A DNA stretch of 10,031 nt from an uncultured Collinsella sp. (lineage in GTDB: Bacteria > Actinomycetota > Coriobacteriia > Coriobacteriales > Coriobacteriaceae). Position numbers and translations under genes: made by a program. Position 1 is the stretch's first letter. Every line of letters starts with the position of its first letter. Location of the stretch: positions 1-10,031 of the forward strand of contig USEF01000048.1 in NCBI GenBank assembly GCA_900553475.1. Reading direction: 5' to 3'. Below the pieces are notes generated by a model. The model made no database searches. It was given only the letters and a program-made list of their open reading frames with translations, and was not told the DNA's origin. Positions 1-6,660 of this stretch are shown here, piece after piece.

Positions 1-44
1 GGCGTCACCCTTACACCAACATTTTCGACGCGATCCGCAAGCTC

Positions 45-401
45 TTATTCAGCCGCCTCGCGCAGGGCCGACATCGTAGCCGCATATTGCTGCTGCAGTG
101 CATGCATTCCCTCGCGTGCGCCGTCAACGGCATCGGCGCCGCGCAGCGCATCGGTCACCACAACCGCCGGCTCGTACAGATTATCGAATCCCAGGTTCTG
201 GCTCACGCCCTTGAGCGTATGCACTGCCATAAACGCACCTTCGGCGTCTCCCGCCGCCATGGCAGCCTCCAGCTTGTCCATGCTCTCGTCATCCAAAAAC
301 TTGAGGGCAAAGCGGCTAAGCATTTCCTCGCCCATCAGCCGAGCGCACGCGTCATCATAATTTGCGCCGATCTTCTCATACGCCTCACGCATGGAAATCA
401 T
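45..401 (-). CDS. Stand-alone histidine phosphotransfer (Hpt) domain protein
   Basis: This 118-residue cytoplasmic protein is essentially one Hpt domain, a four-helix bundle that carries phosphate on a histidine between receiver domains. The H-box is plain to see: AVHTLKGVSQNLGF at about residues 59-72, where the histidine is the phospho-acceptor and the following T-L-K-G and N-LG pattern is typical of the family. There is no kinase or receiver domain. The start at 401 is chosen because AAAGGAG lies 9 bases upstream (plus-strand 411-417); the next ATG, three codons in, is too far from that site. The gene follows the GGDEF/receiver/HD-GYP gene by 23 bases with no terminator between, so the two are very likely co-transcribed. 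The inferred job is to pass phosphate to or from that receiver. The cognate histidine kinase is not in the window. No terminator is visible in the 44 bases left after the stop. Confidence 0.9.
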   Translation of the reverse strand: MISMREAYEKIGANYDDACARLMGEEMLSRFALKFLDDESMDKLEAAMAAGDAEGAFMAVHTLKGVSQNLGFDNLYEPAVVVTDALRGADAVDGAREGMHALQQQYAATMSALREAAE

Positions 402-424
402 GGATTAAAACTCCTTTGGTCAAA

Positions 425-2305
425 CTAAATCGTGGGAAACGCAACGACGTCGGCGGGGCGTGCCAACGTCTCGGCAATACGGTCTTGCACCTCGAGCAGG
501 CAGTCGAGCAACAGCGGGTTAAAGGTGCCGCACTTACCGTCCAGGATCATCTGGATCGCCTCCTTATGCGGGATGGCGTCCTTGTACACACGCACGCTCG
601 TCAGCGCATCGTACACGTCGGCCACCGAAACCACCTGTGCGGCAATGGGAATTTCGTCGCCCTTAAGGCCATCGGGATAACCCTTGCCGTCCCAGCGCTC
701 GTGATGCCAACGCGCAATCTGGTACGCATATTCCATAAGCGCATTGCCGACGTGATGGCGGCTCAACTCAAGCAACATATCGGCGCCGATCGTGGTATGC
801 GTCTTCATAATCTCGAACTCCTCGGGCGTAAGGCGCCCGGGTTTGTTGAGAATCGCATCGTCAATCGACATCTTGCCGATATCGTGCAGCGCCGAGGCCA
901 GGGCAATCGTAGAGCGTTCCTCATTGTCGAGGGAGATCGTGTCGCTACGCTGGACCAGACAGCCAAGCAGCAGCTCGGTCAGCTTCTCGATGTTCGTAAC
1001 GTGCCTGCCGCTCTCGCCATTGCGAAGCTCCATGACGCCGGCCATGATGTCGATGAGCATGCGACTGTTCTTGACGCGCTCGTTGTACTGCTGGGACAGC
1101 AGGCTCGTCAGGCGGCGCTGCTTGGCGTATAGGCGGATGGTGTTGCTTACACGGCGGCGCACGACACGGGAGTCAAACGGGCGGTTGATATAGTCCGAAG
1201 CGCCCAGCTCGTACGCGCGCAGAACCATATCATCGGAATCTTCGCTCGAAATCATGATGAAAGGCAGATTGTCGATACCCGATCGGCGCGACAGATCGGC
1301 CAGCACCTCAAAGCCGCTTATGCCCGGCATGACAATATCCAGCAGCACGAGCGACAACTCATCGCCATAGCGGTCGACCATGTCGAGCGCCGTACGACCG
1401 TTGTCGGCCTCGAGGATGCAATACTCGTCCTTGAGCATCTCGTTGAGAATGGCTCGGTTCATCTCGGAGTCATCGACAATAAGCACCAAAGGCTTTTCGC
1501 TTTGGAAGGCTTCGATGGAATCGGCATCGGTCACGACCGTACCGGCTTTTGCCTTAGCGCGGCTCAATAACTGGACAGCGCGGCCAACGCCCTCATCGAC
1601 CGTCTCGCCATGAATGCGAACGCCACCAACACATGCCGTCAAGCTCACGTACTCATGGCCCGGAACAATCGTGGCATGAACGGCATCGGACACCTGGTGC
1701 AGGCGACGGGTGAAGTCATCGGAGGGAATATTGGGCATGACGACCACAAACTTGTCGCAGCCATAGCGTACGAGCTCGTCAGTCGAACGAATTCCGCTGC
1801 GTATGGCTGTCGCCACAGCACCGAGCGCAAGGTCGCCGGCATGACGGCCACACGTATCGTTGAAGACCCTAAAATCATCAAGGTCGATCACCGCAACGCC
1901 GGCATTCATGCGGGCGCTACGGAGCTTTTCCTCGTAATATCGGCGATTGCGCACACCCGTCAGCACGTCGGTGTAGACGAGGTCCTCTTCTGCAGCCTCT
2001 TGCTCATCGATCGGACGCACCATCAGCAGGACGTGAGGCTCGCCCTCGACCTTCAGAGGGCGCAGGCGAGCGCGGTACTCGGTACCATCATTGAGCAGCT
2101 GCTCCGATACATCATCGGAACCTGTCAAGGCCTCAAGACTCGACTGACGCAGACAAGGGCAGCGATCGCCGGCGAGCAAGCAGTTAGGCTCGCTCTTAAT
2201 CTGATCGGCCGACAGCAAACGCACCACGGGGTAGGTCTTCGCGACGCGGGCGACCTCGGCGGCAGCCTCCTCGTCGGTTAGATTGACCTCGTGATTATTG
2301 AGCAT
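425..2305 (-). CDS. GGDEF (degenerate) - receiver - HD-GYP signalling protein, probable c-di-GMP phosphodiesterase
   Basis: A 626-residue soluble signalling protein. Residues 1-100 form a small PAS-like region with C42, C49 and C51. Residues 107-260 are a GGDEF fold: the DLDDFRVFND stretch (141-150) and D158 keep the nucleotide-binding residues, but the signature reads GCDKF (182-186), so cyclase activity is unlikely. RSTD (173-176) lies exactly five residues before it, as in the c-di-GMP inhibitory site of PleD. Residues 272-392 are a receiver domain with acidic pair D278/D279 and phospho-acceptor D323; the usual KPF lysine is arginine (R375). Residues 411-615 are an HD-GYP phosphodiesterase with E431, H435, H474-D475, H503, H534-H535, the GYP triplet (542-544) and D563, so the metal centre looks complete. 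The likely reaction is c-di-GMP hydrolysis. AAAGGG six bases upstream supports the start. The Hpt gene follows in the same unit. Confidence 0.92.
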   Translation of the reverse strand: MLNNHEVNLTDEEAAAEVARVAKTYPVVRLLSADQIKSEPNCLLAGDRCPCLRQSSLEALTGSDDVSEQLLNDGTEYRARLRPLKVEGEPHVLLMVRPIDEQEAAEEDLVYTDVLTGVRNRRYYEEKLRSARMNAGVAVIDLDDFRVFNDTCGRHAGDLALGAVATAIRSGIRSTDELVRYGCDKFVVVMPNIPSDDFTRRLHQVSDAVHATIVPGHEYVSLTACVGGVRIHGETVDEGVGRAVQLLSRAKAKAGTVVTDADSIEAFQSEKPLVLIVDDSEMNRAILNEMLKDEYCILEADNGRTALDMVDRYGDELSLVLLDIVMPGISGFEVLADLSRRSGIDNLPFIMISSEDSDDMVLRAYELGASDYINRPFDSRVVRRRVSNTIRLYAKQRRLTSLLSQQYNERVKNSRMLIDIMAGVMELRNGESGRHVTNIEKLTELLLGCLVQRSDTISLDNEERSTIALASALHDIGKMSIDDAILNKPGRLTPEEFEIMKTHTTIGADMLLELSRHHVGNALMEYAYQIARWHHERWDGKGYPDGLKGDEIPIAAQVVSVADVYDALTSVRVYKDAIPHKEAIQMILDGKCGTFNPLLLDCLLEVQDRIAETLARPADVVAFPTI

Positions 2306-2347
2306 ATGGGGCCCTTTCTATCGTTACACACGGCAACGGTGCATATC

Positions 2348-2361
2348 AATTGGTACAAGGG
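2348..2361. repeat. 14-base match to the start of the 8230 hairpin repeat
   Basis: AATTGGTACAAGGG here is identical to 8228-8241, which is the left arm and first loop bases of the hairpin behind the ThrE-type gene. After that the two sequences diverge and no complementary right arm follows. It may be a decayed half-copy in the leader of the HD-GYP gene. A 14-base match in a 10-kb window can also arise by chance. Confidence 0.3.
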
Positions 2362-2391
2362 TAACATCTAACAGCTGAAGGCAAACGCGCG

Positions 2392-2420
2392 ATTATCGTT
2401 GCATTTTTATGACCTGGCAA
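2392..2420 (-). promoter_or_regulatory. Sigma-70-type promoter for the HD-GYP/Hpt unit
   Basis: Read on the minus strand, TTGCCA (plus 2415-2420) and GATAAT (plus 2392-2397) each match five of six consensus bases and are separated by exactly 17 bases. Transcription would start near 2385 and give a leader of about 80 bases before the ATG at 2305. This is the best-matching promoter in the window. No T-run terminator was seen for the upstream hydrolase, so some read-through from it is also possible. Confidence 0.55.
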
Positions 2421-2516
2421 ACGGCGGTAATGGAGCCGCAGGCGCGCGGTTATGGGCGCATTCGTTAACAATGACGAAACGCTAACAGCCCTTCTCCCCG
2501 CAGGTCATCGAGCGTG

Positions 2517-3314
2517 CTAACGCTCCAAGACATCGCGAACGGCGTTTGCCGCCGTAACGGGGCGATCGCGCAAACCGTTATGCGCGCCCGGGATCGTCAC
2601 AAGGGGGCAATCGAGATATTCGGCAGCCGCTCGCGTACCAGCCTCGCGGGGCGTATCGACCGAAAGCTCGCCCAAAAACACGGCCGACACCGCCTTTGAC
2701 GCGCGGGCGCGCTCCCAGTCGGGAGCATATGTCATATTTGTTCCATATTCGTTCGCCATAAAGCAACGACCATTGCGCAGGGCATGTTTGACTTCCGCTT
2801 CGGTCGTCCCAGGAGCCTCGGGGTCCAAGTCGCCGAGGGCTCCCAAGAAAAGCCGGAGCGCCCTTGAAACCTTTCCAGCCGCAATCATATCGAGCAAAAC
2901 CGGAGCTGCGCCCATACCGACGCCTTCGGCCGACACAGCCGGCTCATGCAGAATCGCACGGGCGACGAGATGGGGTTCGGTGCGAAGAAGCTCCAGCGCC
3001 ACCAACGTACCGGCGCTATGCGCAAGCACATTTGCCGGAGCGCCAACGTGTTCGATCACGGCTTGCAGATCGGCGGCCTGAGCGGCAAGATCATAGCTGC
3101 CGTCTGCCGCATCGCTGCTGCCACCGCAGCCGCGGCGGTCGTAGGCAATCACGCGGTAGTTGCGGCTGAGCTCACAAGCGATACCGTCGAAAAATGTGCC
3201 GTCGACACAAGCGCCGTGCACGCACACCAAGGCAGGAGCATCAGGCGACACATCTGGGCCGGCATATTCGCGACAGGCAATCGTGGTGCCCGCATTCTCG
3301 ACCGTAAAATTCAT
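2517..3314 (-). CDS. Alpha/beta-hydrolase fold protein
   Basis: A 265-residue cytoplasmic enzyme with no signal peptide. The fold is clear from the HG oxyanion motif (H33-G34), the strand YRVIAYDRRGCGGSS (about 53-67) that is classic for this superfamily, and the nucleophile elbow LAHSAG with S100 as probable nucleophile. The elbow has alanine where most members have glycine (AHSAG rather than GHSxG). The general base is probably H245 in PGAHNG. The acid is less certain; D220 is a candidate. The length matches small esterase/peptidase-like members. The substrate cannot be told from sequence. A weak G-rich stretch precedes the ATG. The gene is divergent from the radical SAM gene and lies 211 bases upstream of the HD-GYP gene in the same direction, but that gene has its own promoter, so a functional link is not implied. 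Confidence 0.88.
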   Translation of the reverse strand: MNFTVENAGTTIACREYAGPDVSPDAPALVCVHGACVDGTFFDGIACELSRNYRVIAYDRRGCGGSSDAADGSYDLAAQAADLQAVIEHVGAPANVLAHSAGTLVALELLRTEPHLVARAILHEPAVSAEGVGMGAAPVLLDMIAAGKVSRALRLFLGALGDLDPEAPGTTEAEVKHALRNGRCFMANEYGTNMTYAPDWERARASKAVSAVFLGELSVDTPREAGTRAAAEYLDCPLVTIPGAHNGLRDRPVTAANAVRDVLER

Positions 3315-3466
3315 GTTGTGCCCCCATCATCAATGCTCATCCAGTTGCACGTCAGCGCGGTTGGATGGACCCACATTGCCTTACACCTTGTTAACAGATT
3401 AACTTTACCCGACCCGAGGCTTTTCATGGCGCGGCATAATGGGCGACGTGAAAAAACGAAACTTGT

Positions 3467-3491
3467 AAAGCAAGAGCCCGCACCTTGCTTT
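3467..3491. repeat. Perfect 8-bp inverted repeat in the divergent promoter region
   Basis: AAAGCAAG (3467-3474) and CTTGCTTT (3484-3491) are exact reverse complements separated by nine bases. The repeat lies between the divergent hydrolase and radical SAM genes, just upstream of the probable extended -10 of the latter, where an operator would be expected. It lacks the T-run of a good terminator on either strand. Confidence 0.4.
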
Positions 3492-3499
3492 GGAGCCGA

Positions 3500-3508
3500 T
3501 GCTATGCT
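3500..3508 (+). promoter_or_regulatory. Probable extended -10 promoter for the radical SAM gene
   Basis: TGCTATGCT fits the extended -10 form TGnTATnnT. No good -35 hexamer is found 16-18 bases upstream, which is tolerated for extended -10 promoters. Transcription would begin near 3515 and give a leader of about 25 bases. Confidence 0.4.
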
Positions 3509-3524
3509 TAGGCACAATTGTCTT

Positions 3525-3530
3525 GAGGAG
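3525..3530 (+). promoter_or_regulatory. Shine-Dalgarno site that decides the radical SAM start
   Basis: GAGGAG lies 9 bases before the ATG at 3540 but only 3 bases before the in-frame ATG at 3534. The spacing favours 3540. It also rules out the open frame that extends upstream to 2946, which crosses the divergent hydrolase gene. Confidence 0.7.
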
Positions 3531-3539
3531 CATATGCCT

Positions 3540-4316
3540 ATGTCTACGTTTTTGAATGCCAGCCCCATCTTTGGGCCCGTTCGCAGCCGTCGCCTTGGTC
3601 TCTCGCTCGGCGTCAACATGATGCCGGCCAGCGGCAAAATCTGCACGTTCGACTGCATTTACTGCGAAAACGGCCTCAACGCCGAGCGCCCCTGCCATGA
3701 GCCGCACAACACAGCTGCCGTGGTACTCGACGCGCTCGAGGCAAAGCTGCGCGAGATGGCAGCCGAGGGCGAGCTCCCCGATGTGATCACCTTCGCAGGC
3801 AACGGCGAGCCCACCGTCGCACCGGAGTTTCCTCAGGCCATCGCCGGCGCCGTCGCGCTGCGCGACGAGCTTGCCCCAAACTCCAAGATCGCCGTGCTCT
3901 CCAACGGTACGCGCGCCGAGCGCCCCGAGGTGCACAACGCGCTCATGATGGTCGACGACAACATTCTTAAGCTCGATACCGCCGACTCGGCGTTTATCCA
4001 GCTGCTCGACCAGCCCGTTGGCCCCTACGACGTCGAGCACCAGATTGAGACGTTCGCAAGCTTTGACGGTCACGTTATTATCCAGACGATCTTTTTGACC
4101 GGTGAGTATCTGGGCAAGCCCATCGACAACACCGGCGAGGAGTACGTTGCCCCCTGGCTCGCGGCGCTTGAGCGCATTCGCCCACAAGAAGCGACCATCT
4201 ACACGGTGGCGCGCGAGACACCGGTCGCCGGCCTTGCCAAGGCAGCACCCGAGGTGCTCGACACGATCGCTGCACGCGTGCGCGCCCTCGGCATCCCCTG
4301 CCAGGTGAGCTACTAG
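3540..4316 (+). CDS. Radical SAM protein (COG0731-like Fe-S oxidoreductase)
   Basis: A 258-residue radical SAM enzyme. The opening FGPVRSRRLGLSLGVN (about 11-26) is characteristic of a COG0731-like subfamily. C35, C39 and C42 form the CxxxCxxC motif that holds the catalytic 4Fe-4S cluster, inside KICTFDCIYCENG. GNGEPT (87-92) is the usual glycine-rich S-adenosylmethionine contact. The chain is complete for a single radical SAM barrel and shows no extra C-terminal cysteine cluster, so an additional auxiliary Fe-S cluster is unlikely. The substrate is unknown; some relatives are annotated as wybutosine-like or generic Fe-S oxidoreductases, but that should not be transferred. The ATG at 3540 is preferred to 3534 on ribosome-site spacing. 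The methionine aminopeptidase gene follows by 55 bases in the same direction with no terminator between, so the two may be partly co-transcribed. Confidence 0.9.
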   Translation: MSTFLNASPIFGPVRSRRLGLSLGVNMMPASGKICTFDCIYCENGLNAERPCHEPHNTAAVVLDALEAKLREMAAEGELPDVITFAGNGEPTVAPEFPQAIAGAVALRDELAPNSKIAVLSNGTRAERPEVHNALMMVDDNILKLDTADSAFIQLLDQPVGPYDVEHQIETFASFDGHVIIQTIFLTGEYLGKPIDNTGEEYVAPWLAALERIRPQEATIYTVARETPVAGLAKAAPEVLDTIAARVRALGIPCQVSY

Positions 4317-4318
4317 CG

Positions 4319-4353
4319 CGCAGCTGCCCTGTGAGTGGGCTATACTAGCTGCG
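4319..4353 (+). promoter_or_regulatory. Probable map promoter -10 inside an inverted repeat
   Basis: TATACT at 4341-4346 matches five of six -10 bases and would place the start near 4353. The -35 region is poor. The hexamer is enclosed by CGCAGCT (4319-4325) and AGCTGCG (4347-4353), with an inner GCCC (4326-4329) and GGGC (4337-4340) pair. The symmetry could be an operator or chance in GC-rich DNA. Confidence 0.33.
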
Positions 4354-4371
4354 GATGAAAGGAAGTTAGCC

Positions 4372-5259
4372 ATGTTTGACAACGGACCCGTGCCTGGCCG
4401 CAACGACGCTTGCTGGTGCGGCAGCGGCAAAAAATATAAGAAATGTCACAGCGCCTTCGACGAGCGCCTCGAGCGCTTGTGGGAAGAGGGCTGGGAGGTC
4501 CTGCCCCGCACGCTCTACAAGACGCCCGCCGACATCGAGGGCATCAAGCGCTCCGCCGCCATCAACGTGGGCGTGCTCGACTACGTAGGCGAGCACATCG
4601 CCGCGGGCATGACCACCAACCAGATCGACCAGATGATCTACAACTACACCGTCGAGCACGGCGGCACGCCGGCCGACCTCAACTACGAGGGCTACCCCAA
4701 AAGCGTGTGCACCTCGATCAACGACGTCGTCTGCCACGGCATCCCCTGCGATACGGACGTGCTGCACGAAGGTGACATCATCAATGTGGACTGCTCTACG
4801 ATCTTGGACGGCTACTTTAGCGACTCGAGCCGCATGTTCTGCATCGGCGAGGTCTCGGCCGAGCGCCAGCGTCTTGTCGACGTCACCCGCGCCAGCGTGG
4901 AGGCGGGCCTGGCGGCCGTCAAGCCATGGCTACCGCTGTCCGTTATGGCCGAGGCCGTGCAAAAGACGGTCGAGGACGCCGGTTTTAGCGTGGTGCGCGA
5001 GTACGGCGGACACGGCATCGGTAAGGAGTTCCACGAGGACCCGTTTGTGGGCTTTACCACCGAGGCGCCCGATGTGGACACCATCATGGCCCCGGGCATG
5101 GTCTTTACCATCGAGCCCATGGTCAATGCCGGAGCTCCCGACATTAAAATCAGCAAGGGCGACGGCTGGTGTGTGCGCACCAAGGACGGTAGCGACTCCG
5201 CCCAGTGCGAGGTGCAGCTGGTCGTGACCGAGGACGGCTACGAGCTGCTGAGCTGGTAG
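4372..5259 (+). CDS. map: Type I methionine aminopeptidase with N-terminal SEC-C zinc motif
   Basis: A 295-residue cytoplasmic enzyme that removes the initiator methionine from nascent proteins. The N-terminus is a SEC-C zinc-binding motif, GRNDACWCGSGKKYKKCH, with C14, C16, C25 and H26 as ligands; the same motif occurs at the SecA C-terminus and in several ribosome-linked proteins. The catalytic domain (about 50-295) carries the full di-metal set: D140 (NVDCS), D151 (FSDSS), H214 (GGHGIG), E248 (FTIEP) and E280 (CEVQ), plus substrate histidine H122 (VCHG). Short type I enzymes are about 250-260 residues, so the extra length is the SEC-C extension. AAAGGA eight bases before the ATG supports the start. 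A strong terminator follows the stop within ten bases. The zinc motif probably helps the enzyme dock on ribosomes, which is inference. Confidence 0.96.
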   Translation: MFDNGPVPGRNDACWCGSGKKYKKCHSAFDERLERLWEEGWEVLPRTLYKTPADIEGIKRSAAINVGVLDYVGEHIAAGMTTNQIDQMIYNYTVEHGGTPADLNYEGYPKSVCTSINDVVCHGIPCDTDVLHEGDIINVDCSTILDGYFSDSSRMFCIGEVSAERQRLVDVTRASVEAGLAAVKPWLPLSVMAEAVQKTVEDAGFSVVREYGGHGIGKEFHEDPFVGFTTEAPDVDTIMAPGMVFTIEPMVNAGAPDIKISKGDGWCVRTKDGSDSAQCEVQLVVTEDGYELLSW

Positions 5260-5268
5260 CCGTGGATG

Positions 5269-5312
5269 CGCCGGATGCTGACGGGCACGCTCGTCTTGCA
5301 TCCGGCGTTTTT
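5269..5312 (+). terminator. Intrinsic terminator after map
   Basis: CGCCGGATGC (5269-5278) pairs perfectly with GCATCCGGCG (5298-5307) and five T residues follow at once (5308-5312). The loop can pair further through GACG (5280-5283) and CGTC (5292-5295). It lies ten bases past the map stop codon. Confidence 0.88.
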
Positions 5313-5335
5313 ATTTGAACGTTTTGCCTGATACA

Positions 5336-5370
5336 ACCTGCCAAAATAAACCTGTCCCTTTTTGGCAGGT
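5336..5370 (-). repeat. REP-like hairpin A: perfect 11-bp stem, conserved loop on the minus strand
   Basis: ACCTGCCAAAA (5336-5346) is the exact reverse complement of TTTTGGCAGGT (5360-5370). The 13-base loop read on the minus strand is AGGGACAGGTTTA. That core is shared with hairpin C at 8230-8262 and, in a shorter form, with hairpin B at 6525-6555, although the stems are unrelated. It sits between the map terminator and the ribosome site of the dehydrogenase, so it probably lies in that gene's leader or promoter region. Confidence 0.72.
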
Positions 5371-5389
5371 CGAGCGGAGAGGACTGCTT

Positions 5390-6325
5390 GTGAACATCCT
5401 GGTTTTGTTGCCCGTCAACGACCGCCATCGCGCGATCCTCGAGTCGAGCGCTCCGGGCGAGGACTTTATCTACACGAGTGCCGACGCCATCACGCGCGAG
5501 CAGGTCGCCGATGCCGACGTGATCTTGGGCAACATCGACCCTGACATGCTTACCGCGTGCGAGCACCTCCAGCTGCTGCAACTGCAGACCGCGGGCTATG
5601 ATGATTACTTGGCCGCCGGCACCGTGCCAGCCGACGCCAAGCTTTCCTGCTCGGTGGGCGCCTACGGCCAGGCCGTAAGCGAGCACATGTTTGCCATGGT
5701 CCTTTCCATGATGAAGCGCTTGCCCGGCTATCACGACTTGCAGCGCGAGCATCGCTGGGAGGATTTAGGGCCGGTCACCTCGCTCAAAAACGCCAACGTG
5801 CTGGTGCTGGGCGCGGGCGATATCGGCGGCCACTTCGCCACGCTCTGCCGCAGTATGGGTGCACACGTCCGCGGCATCAAGCGCCATCCGCTCGTCTACC
5901 CCATTGTATTTGAGGACATGGACGGCATGGACGCCCTGTCCGAGCGCCTGGCCGAGGCTGACATCGTCGCATCCTTTATGCCCAGCACACCCGAGACCCG
6001 CGGCCTGGCGAACGCCGAGTTCTTCGCCGCGATGAAACCGGGCGCCTTCTTTGCCAACGGCGGCCGCGGCGATCTTGTGGTTGCCGACGATTTGGTTGCC
6101 GCTCTGGAGTCGGGACATCTCGCCGGCGCCGCGGTCGACGTCACCGGCCCCGAGCCGCTGCCCGCCACAAGCCCGTTGTGGGATGCGCCCAACATGCTCA
6201 TCACACCGCACGTCTCCGGCTGGTTCCACCTGGCAGCCACGCTCAACAATGTGGTCGACATCGCCGCGGAGAACCTGCGTCACCTGCAAGCCGGCGAAAC
6301 TTTACGTTGTTGGATCGAGCACTAA
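5390..6325 (+). CDS. D-isomer-specific 2-hydroxyacid dehydrogenase
   Basis: A 311-residue oxidoreductase that interconverts a D-2-hydroxyacid and a 2-oxoacid with a nicotinamide cofactor. The split catalytic domain surrounds a Rossmann domain with GAGDIG (141-146). Active-site residues are R226 (GGRGD), E255 (TGPEPLP) and H274 (TPHVSG). After the second Rossmann strand the sequence is RGIKRHP rather than an acidic residue, which suggests a preference for NADPH over NADH; this is inference. Substrate class (glyoxylate, hydroxypyruvate or another 2-oxoacid) is not decided by sequence. The GTG start at 5390 is chosen because AGAGGA lies six bases upstream and the protein then begins at the first beta strand (NILVLLP). 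An in-frame ATG at 5315 would add 25 residues translated straight through hairpin A and is unlikely. Two hairpins follow the stop. Confidence 0.92.
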   Translation: MNILVLLPVNDRHRAILESSAPGEDFIYTSADAITREQVADADVILGNIDPDMLTACEHLQLLQLQTAGYDDYLAAGTVPADAKLSCSVGAYGQAVSEHMFAMVLSMMKRLPGYHDLQREHRWEDLGPVTSLKNANVLVLGAGDIGGHFATLCRSMGAHVRGIKRHPLVYPIVFEDMDGMDALSERLAEADIVASFMPSTPETRGLANAEFFAAMKPGAFFANGGRGDLVVADDLVAALESGHLAGAAVDVTGPEPLPATSPLWDAPNMLITPHVSGWFHLAATLNNVVDIAAENLRHLQAGETLRCWIEH

Positions 6326-6331
6326 TCTTGT

Positions 6332-6355
6332 TCCGCCGTTCTAACGAACGGCGGA
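6332..6355. other. Perfect 10-bp hairpin just after the dehydrogenase stop
   Basis: TCCGCCGTTC (6332-6341) pairs fully with GAACGGCGGA (6346-6355) around a TAAC loop, six bases past the stop codon. No T-run follows on either strand, so it is more likely a 3'-end stabilising hairpin than a terminator by itself. A true terminator comes 44 bases later. Confidence 0.55.
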
Positions 6356-6398
6356 CCGGTCGACGCTGCGCGCCGCCCAGAGCGACAATTTGCCATTC

Positions 6399-6440
6399 AA
6401 AAGGCAAGGCATGACCAGAAGGTCTATGCCTTGCCTTTTT
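6399..6440 (+). terminator. Strong intrinsic terminator after the dehydrogenase
   Basis: A 14-bp perfect stem (6399-6412 with 6426-6439) extends through GACC (6413-6416) and GGTC (6421-6424) over a single bulged T to an AGAA loop. The right arm ends in CCTTTTT. The four A residues that open the left arm give a weaker T-run on the other strand, so it may work in both directions. Confidence 0.9.
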
Positions 6441-6660
6441 CATGCCAACTTGTTCGCCCTGGACGTCGCTCGCTGTCCGTCCTCTATCTGCGGTGTTGCC
6501 CTGGTTGGCACTTAGAACATCGATGTAGTCATTGGGGACGTTATTAAACGACTACCCACGGCTATTGCGCACATGGCTCGCATGACAGCCGTCTCTTTTA
6601 TGTTTCCTTTAGCCGTTGCTGCCTAGGATGGGGGTTAGTCGGTAGGAAGGGAGCGTCTAT
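6441..6660. other. Gene-free leader region of the ThrE-type gene
   Basis: Together with the two hairpins above it makes a 335-base gap (6326-6660). It holds hairpin B (6525-6555), a weak inverted repeat ACGGCT (6558-6563) / AGCCGT (6587-6592) followed by CTCTTTTA, and a ribosome site, GGAAGGGAG, eight bases before the ATG at 6661. I found no convincing promoter hexamer pair and no plausible small gene. Confidence 0.6.
6525..6555 (+). repeat. REP-like hairpin B: stem with one mismatch, GGGGACGTT loop
   Basis: GTAGTCATT (6525-6533) pairs with AACGACTAC (6547-6555) at eight of nine positions. The 13-base loop is GGGGACGTTATTA, a shorter relative of the loops in hairpins A and C. The stem sequence is unrelated to theirs. 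It lies about 105 bases upstream of the ThrE-type gene. Confidence 0.6.

Noticed and set aside
362..1132. 256-codon open frame on the plus strand
   Set aside because: It is antisense to the HD-GYP domain and shows no domain of its own; a by-product of GC-rich codon use.
1610..2281. 223-codon open frame on the plus strand
   Set aside because: It is antisense to the GGDEF and N-terminal part of the signalling protein and has no ribosome site or known motif.
2510..2525. Small hairpin GAGCGT / ACGCTC at the hydrolase stop codon
   Set aside because: Only six base pairs and no T-run on the minus strand; not a credible terminator.
2946..3539. Upstream extension of the radical SAM reading frame to 2946
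   Set aside because: It runs antisense through the alpha/beta hydrolase and lacks family similarity; GAGGAG sets the start at 3540.
3405..4430. 341-codon open frame on the minus strand
   Set aside because: It is the complement of the radical SAM gene; the plus strand has the CxxxCxxC and GNGEPT motifs, and this frame shows no recognisable domain.
5315..5389. ATG start at 5315 for the dehydrogenase
   Set aside because: The added 25 residues are translated from hairpin A; the GTG at 5390 has AGAGGA at six bases and begins at the first beta strand of the fold.
6558..6600. Terminator-like ACGGCT / AGCCGT repeat followed by CTCTTTTA
   Set aside because: Six-base arms with a 23-base loop are too weak to support a terminator call; mentioned only within the leader description.
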